Assembly (NCBI GenBank): GCA_002380945.1
Contig: DFWO01000091.1
Location: 1 to 7,113 of the forward strand
Direction of reading: 5' to 3'
DNA: 7,113 nt
From: Methylococcaceae bacterium UBA4132
GTDB lineage: Bacteria; Pseudomonadota; Gammaproteobacteria; Methylococcales; Methylomonadaceae
Shown: positions 5,913 to 7,113 of the stretch, piece by piece
Position numbering within the stretch: position 1 is the stretch's first letter
How the letters are laid out: every line of letters starts with the position of its first letter
Notes under the pieces: generated by a model
The model's database searches: none
What the model saw: the letters and a program-made list of their open reading frames with translations, nothing else
Told to the model about the DNA's origin: nothing
Made by a program: the position numbers and the translations under genes

Positions 5913-6728
5913 TTATTTTTGACATACGCAACAAAACACAGTGGTACGATTCGCCAACCGAGTTTCTTGTAACGGTTGTTGACAGGTCACGCAAGGCAAA
6001 CCTGCACGCCCATAAACGCGTAACTGCTGTTGAAAATAGCCCGCTTTACCTGACTCATTAACAAAATCGCGTAAGGTGGTACCACCTTGTTCGATTGCGT
6101 GTTGCAAGACCACGCGAATACACGCGACTAAGCGTTGACAATCATCTAAAGTGAGCGTCCCAGCGTGGCGTGTTGGCAATAAACCTGCCATAAATAAAGC
6201 TTCATTGGCATAAATATTACCGACACCGACCACGATATGACTGTCCATAATGAAGGACTTAATAGAGACTTTTCGTTGCCGCGATAACTCAAATAACAGC
6301 TCACCGCTACAAGCCTCAGACAACGGTTCAACCCCTAGTTCTTTCAACAACTTGTGTTCATTGACTGGTTCGCTAGTCCACAACACCGCACCAAACCGTC
6401 GCGTATCGTTATAACGCAACACCGCACCATTGCTGAACATAATATCGACATGATCGTGTTTACCGATTTCTTGCTGAGTCAGTAAAACCTGCAAGCGTCC
6501 TGACATACCCAAGTGTATCAACAACGTACCGTTAGCCGTTGCCAATAACAAATACTTAGCGCGTCTTGTCACTGACACAATGGTTAAACCCATTAAATCA
6601 TCAGCTAAGCTGTCAGAGACCCGCCAACGTAAACTAGGCTGACGAACCACCACTTGCTTAATGGTTTGTCCAATAATATACGGCGCGATGCCACGGCAAA
6701 TCGTTTCAACTTCGGGAAGTTCGGGCAT
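5913..6728 (-). CDS. mutM: Formamidopyrimidine-DNA glycosylase MutM (Fpg)
   Basis: This bifunctional DNA glycosylase/AP lyase removes 8-oxoguanine and FaPy lesions in base-excision repair. At 271 aa it matches E. coli Fpg (269). It begins PELPEVETICRGI after Met: Pro2 is the catalytic nucleophile (Pro1 in the mature enzyme) and Glu3 the acid. The conserved catalytic Lys is Lys58 (RRAKYLLL). HLGMSG (72-77) and NDTRRFG (107-113) provide the Met, Arg and Phe that fill the void left by the flipped base. VVGVGNIYANEALF is the helix-two-turn-helix. The C-terminal zinc finger is intact as C-x2-C-x16-C-x2-C (Cys246, 249, 266, 269) with Arg261 in the beta-hairpin. The start is fixed by the required Pro2, although no good Shine-Dalgarno is seen. 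It is transcribed away from the unknown gene at the right edge, which lies upstream on the same strand. Confidence 0.97.
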   Translation of the reverse strand: MPELPEVETICRGIAPYIIGQTIKQVVVRQPSLRWRVSDSLADDLMGLTIVSVTRRAKYLLLATANGTLLIHLGMSGRLQVLLTQQEIGKHDHVDIMFSNGAVLRYNDTRRFGAVLWTSEPVNEHKLLKELGVEPLSEACSGELLFELSRQRKVSIKSFIMDSHIVVGVGNIYANEALFMAGLLPTRHAGTLTLDDCQRLVACIRVVLQHAIEQGGTTLRDFVNESGKAGYFQQQLRVYGRAGLPCVTCQQPLQETRLANRTTVFCCVCQK

Positions 6729-6781
6729 GAGGGCTTGTTATGTGTTGAGCGGATTGAATTTTTACAACTTGGTGGTTAGCC

Positions 6782-6815
6782 GAACCCCATCATAATCGCC
6801 AATGTGATGGGGTTC
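6782..6815 (-). terminator. Strong hairpin between the right-edge gene and mutM; possible terminator
   Basis: GAACCCCATCA (6782-6792) and TGATGGGGTTC (6805-6815) form a perfect 11-bp stem with a 12-nt loop. It begins 9 nt after the stop codon of the right-edge gene, where a terminator would sit. On the - strand no U-run follows the stem. The nearest T-rich tract is on the + strand side (TATTTTGTTTTTTC, 6826-6839), inside and next to the gene's 3' end. It may be an atypical terminator, an mRNA-stabilising stem or a dispersed repeat. Confidence 0.45.
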
Positions 6816-6824
6816 TCACTGCGC

Positions 6825-7113
6825 CTATTTTGTTTTTTCTTTGTCTTCAGACTTTGAAATCACCACTGAATAACATTCCACCACACTTTCCATATAGTTA
6901 GTATGTGCTTCTGCAAGGGCTTGAGGTGAGCCGAAATCAGTGCGTAATTGATCCATGACCGCTTTTTGGTCGGTAGTTGATTTAGGGTCTTTAGGCGTGT
7001 CTAAACTCAACATTTTTGTATAGTTACGATAAGCTGTTAAACGCGCAGGATCAAATGGGAAAAGACCTGGCATTTTTTCAGCCGTTTGAGCGACGACACA
7101 TTTCACCATGTCT
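6825..7113 (-). CDS. Unrecognised protein, C-terminal part (runs off the window)
   Basis: I do not recognise this protein. The frame ends with TAG at 6825-6827 and is still open at the window edge. An ATG at 7107-7109 would give 94 aa, but the preceding codon is also coding, so the true start is probably outside. The visible part is polar and likely helical, with two Cys (in VKCVVAQ and VECYSV). It has a FPFDPARLTAYRNYTKML stretch and a highly charged tail ending SKSEDKEKTK. No membrane segment is visible. Codon use resembles the neighbours, and the strand matches mutM, which follows after about 96 nt containing the hairpin. Function cannot be stated. Confidence 0.55.
   Translation of the reverse strand, partial: DMVKCVVAQTAEKMPGLFPFDPARLTAYRNYTKMLSLDTPKDPKSTTDQKAVMDQLRTDFGSPQALAEAHTNYMESVVECYSVVISKSEDKEKTK

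Noticed and set aside
5724..5972. Open + strand frame of 82 codons opposite the btuB leader
   Set aside because: It overlaps the cobalamin riboswitch, the btuB promoter and the mutM 3' end, and its protein resembles nothing I know.

Overview
The window looks like chromosomal DNA of a moderately AT-leaning gammaproteobacterium. The proA-nadD-rsfS order, the outer-membrane B12 receptor BtuB and the solo B12 S-component BtuM all point to a Gram-negative of the Beta/Gammaproteobacteria. A sulfur-oxidiser-like member such as Thiotrichales is possible, but that is a guess. No rRNA or tRNA gene or CRISPR array is visible.

Left part (1-2778, + strand): positions 155-500 hold a decayed, truncated REP-associated tyrosine transposase (RAYT) with an in-frame stop, two frameshifts and a damaged HUH motif. 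Immediately after it comes a consensus -10 box, then the housekeeping operon proA (proline synthesis), nadD (NAD synthesis) and rsfS (ribosome silencing). These genes are tightly packed, with 0 nt and 23 nt between them. The usual next partner, rlmH, is not here; the next gene is convergent.

Middle part (2830-5888, - strand): this is a vitamin B12 uptake locus read right to left. A promoter sits against the end of mutM and is followed by a full cobalamin riboswitch (about 5872-5697). Next comes a leader in which an 8-nt anti-Shine-Dalgarno element is perfectly complementary to the btuB ribosome binding site. Then come btuB (TonB-dependent outer-membrane receptor), btuM (inner-membrane solo ECF S-component with the expected Cys80), a REP-like hairpin, and a small 11-cysteine GDCCVxC-family protein. 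Together they suggest B12 import across both membranes, shut off by B12 at the level of btuB translation. The role of the Cys-rich protein is unknown.

Right part (5913-7113, - strand): mutM/fpg (oxidised-purine DNA glycosylase) is followed upstream by a strong 11-bp inverted repeat. Beyond it is the C-terminal part of an unrecognised gene that runs off the window.

The points most worth a second look are the riboswitch expression platform, the btuB-btuM-GDCCVxC gene set, and the co-occurrence of a dead RAYT with a REP-like palindrome.
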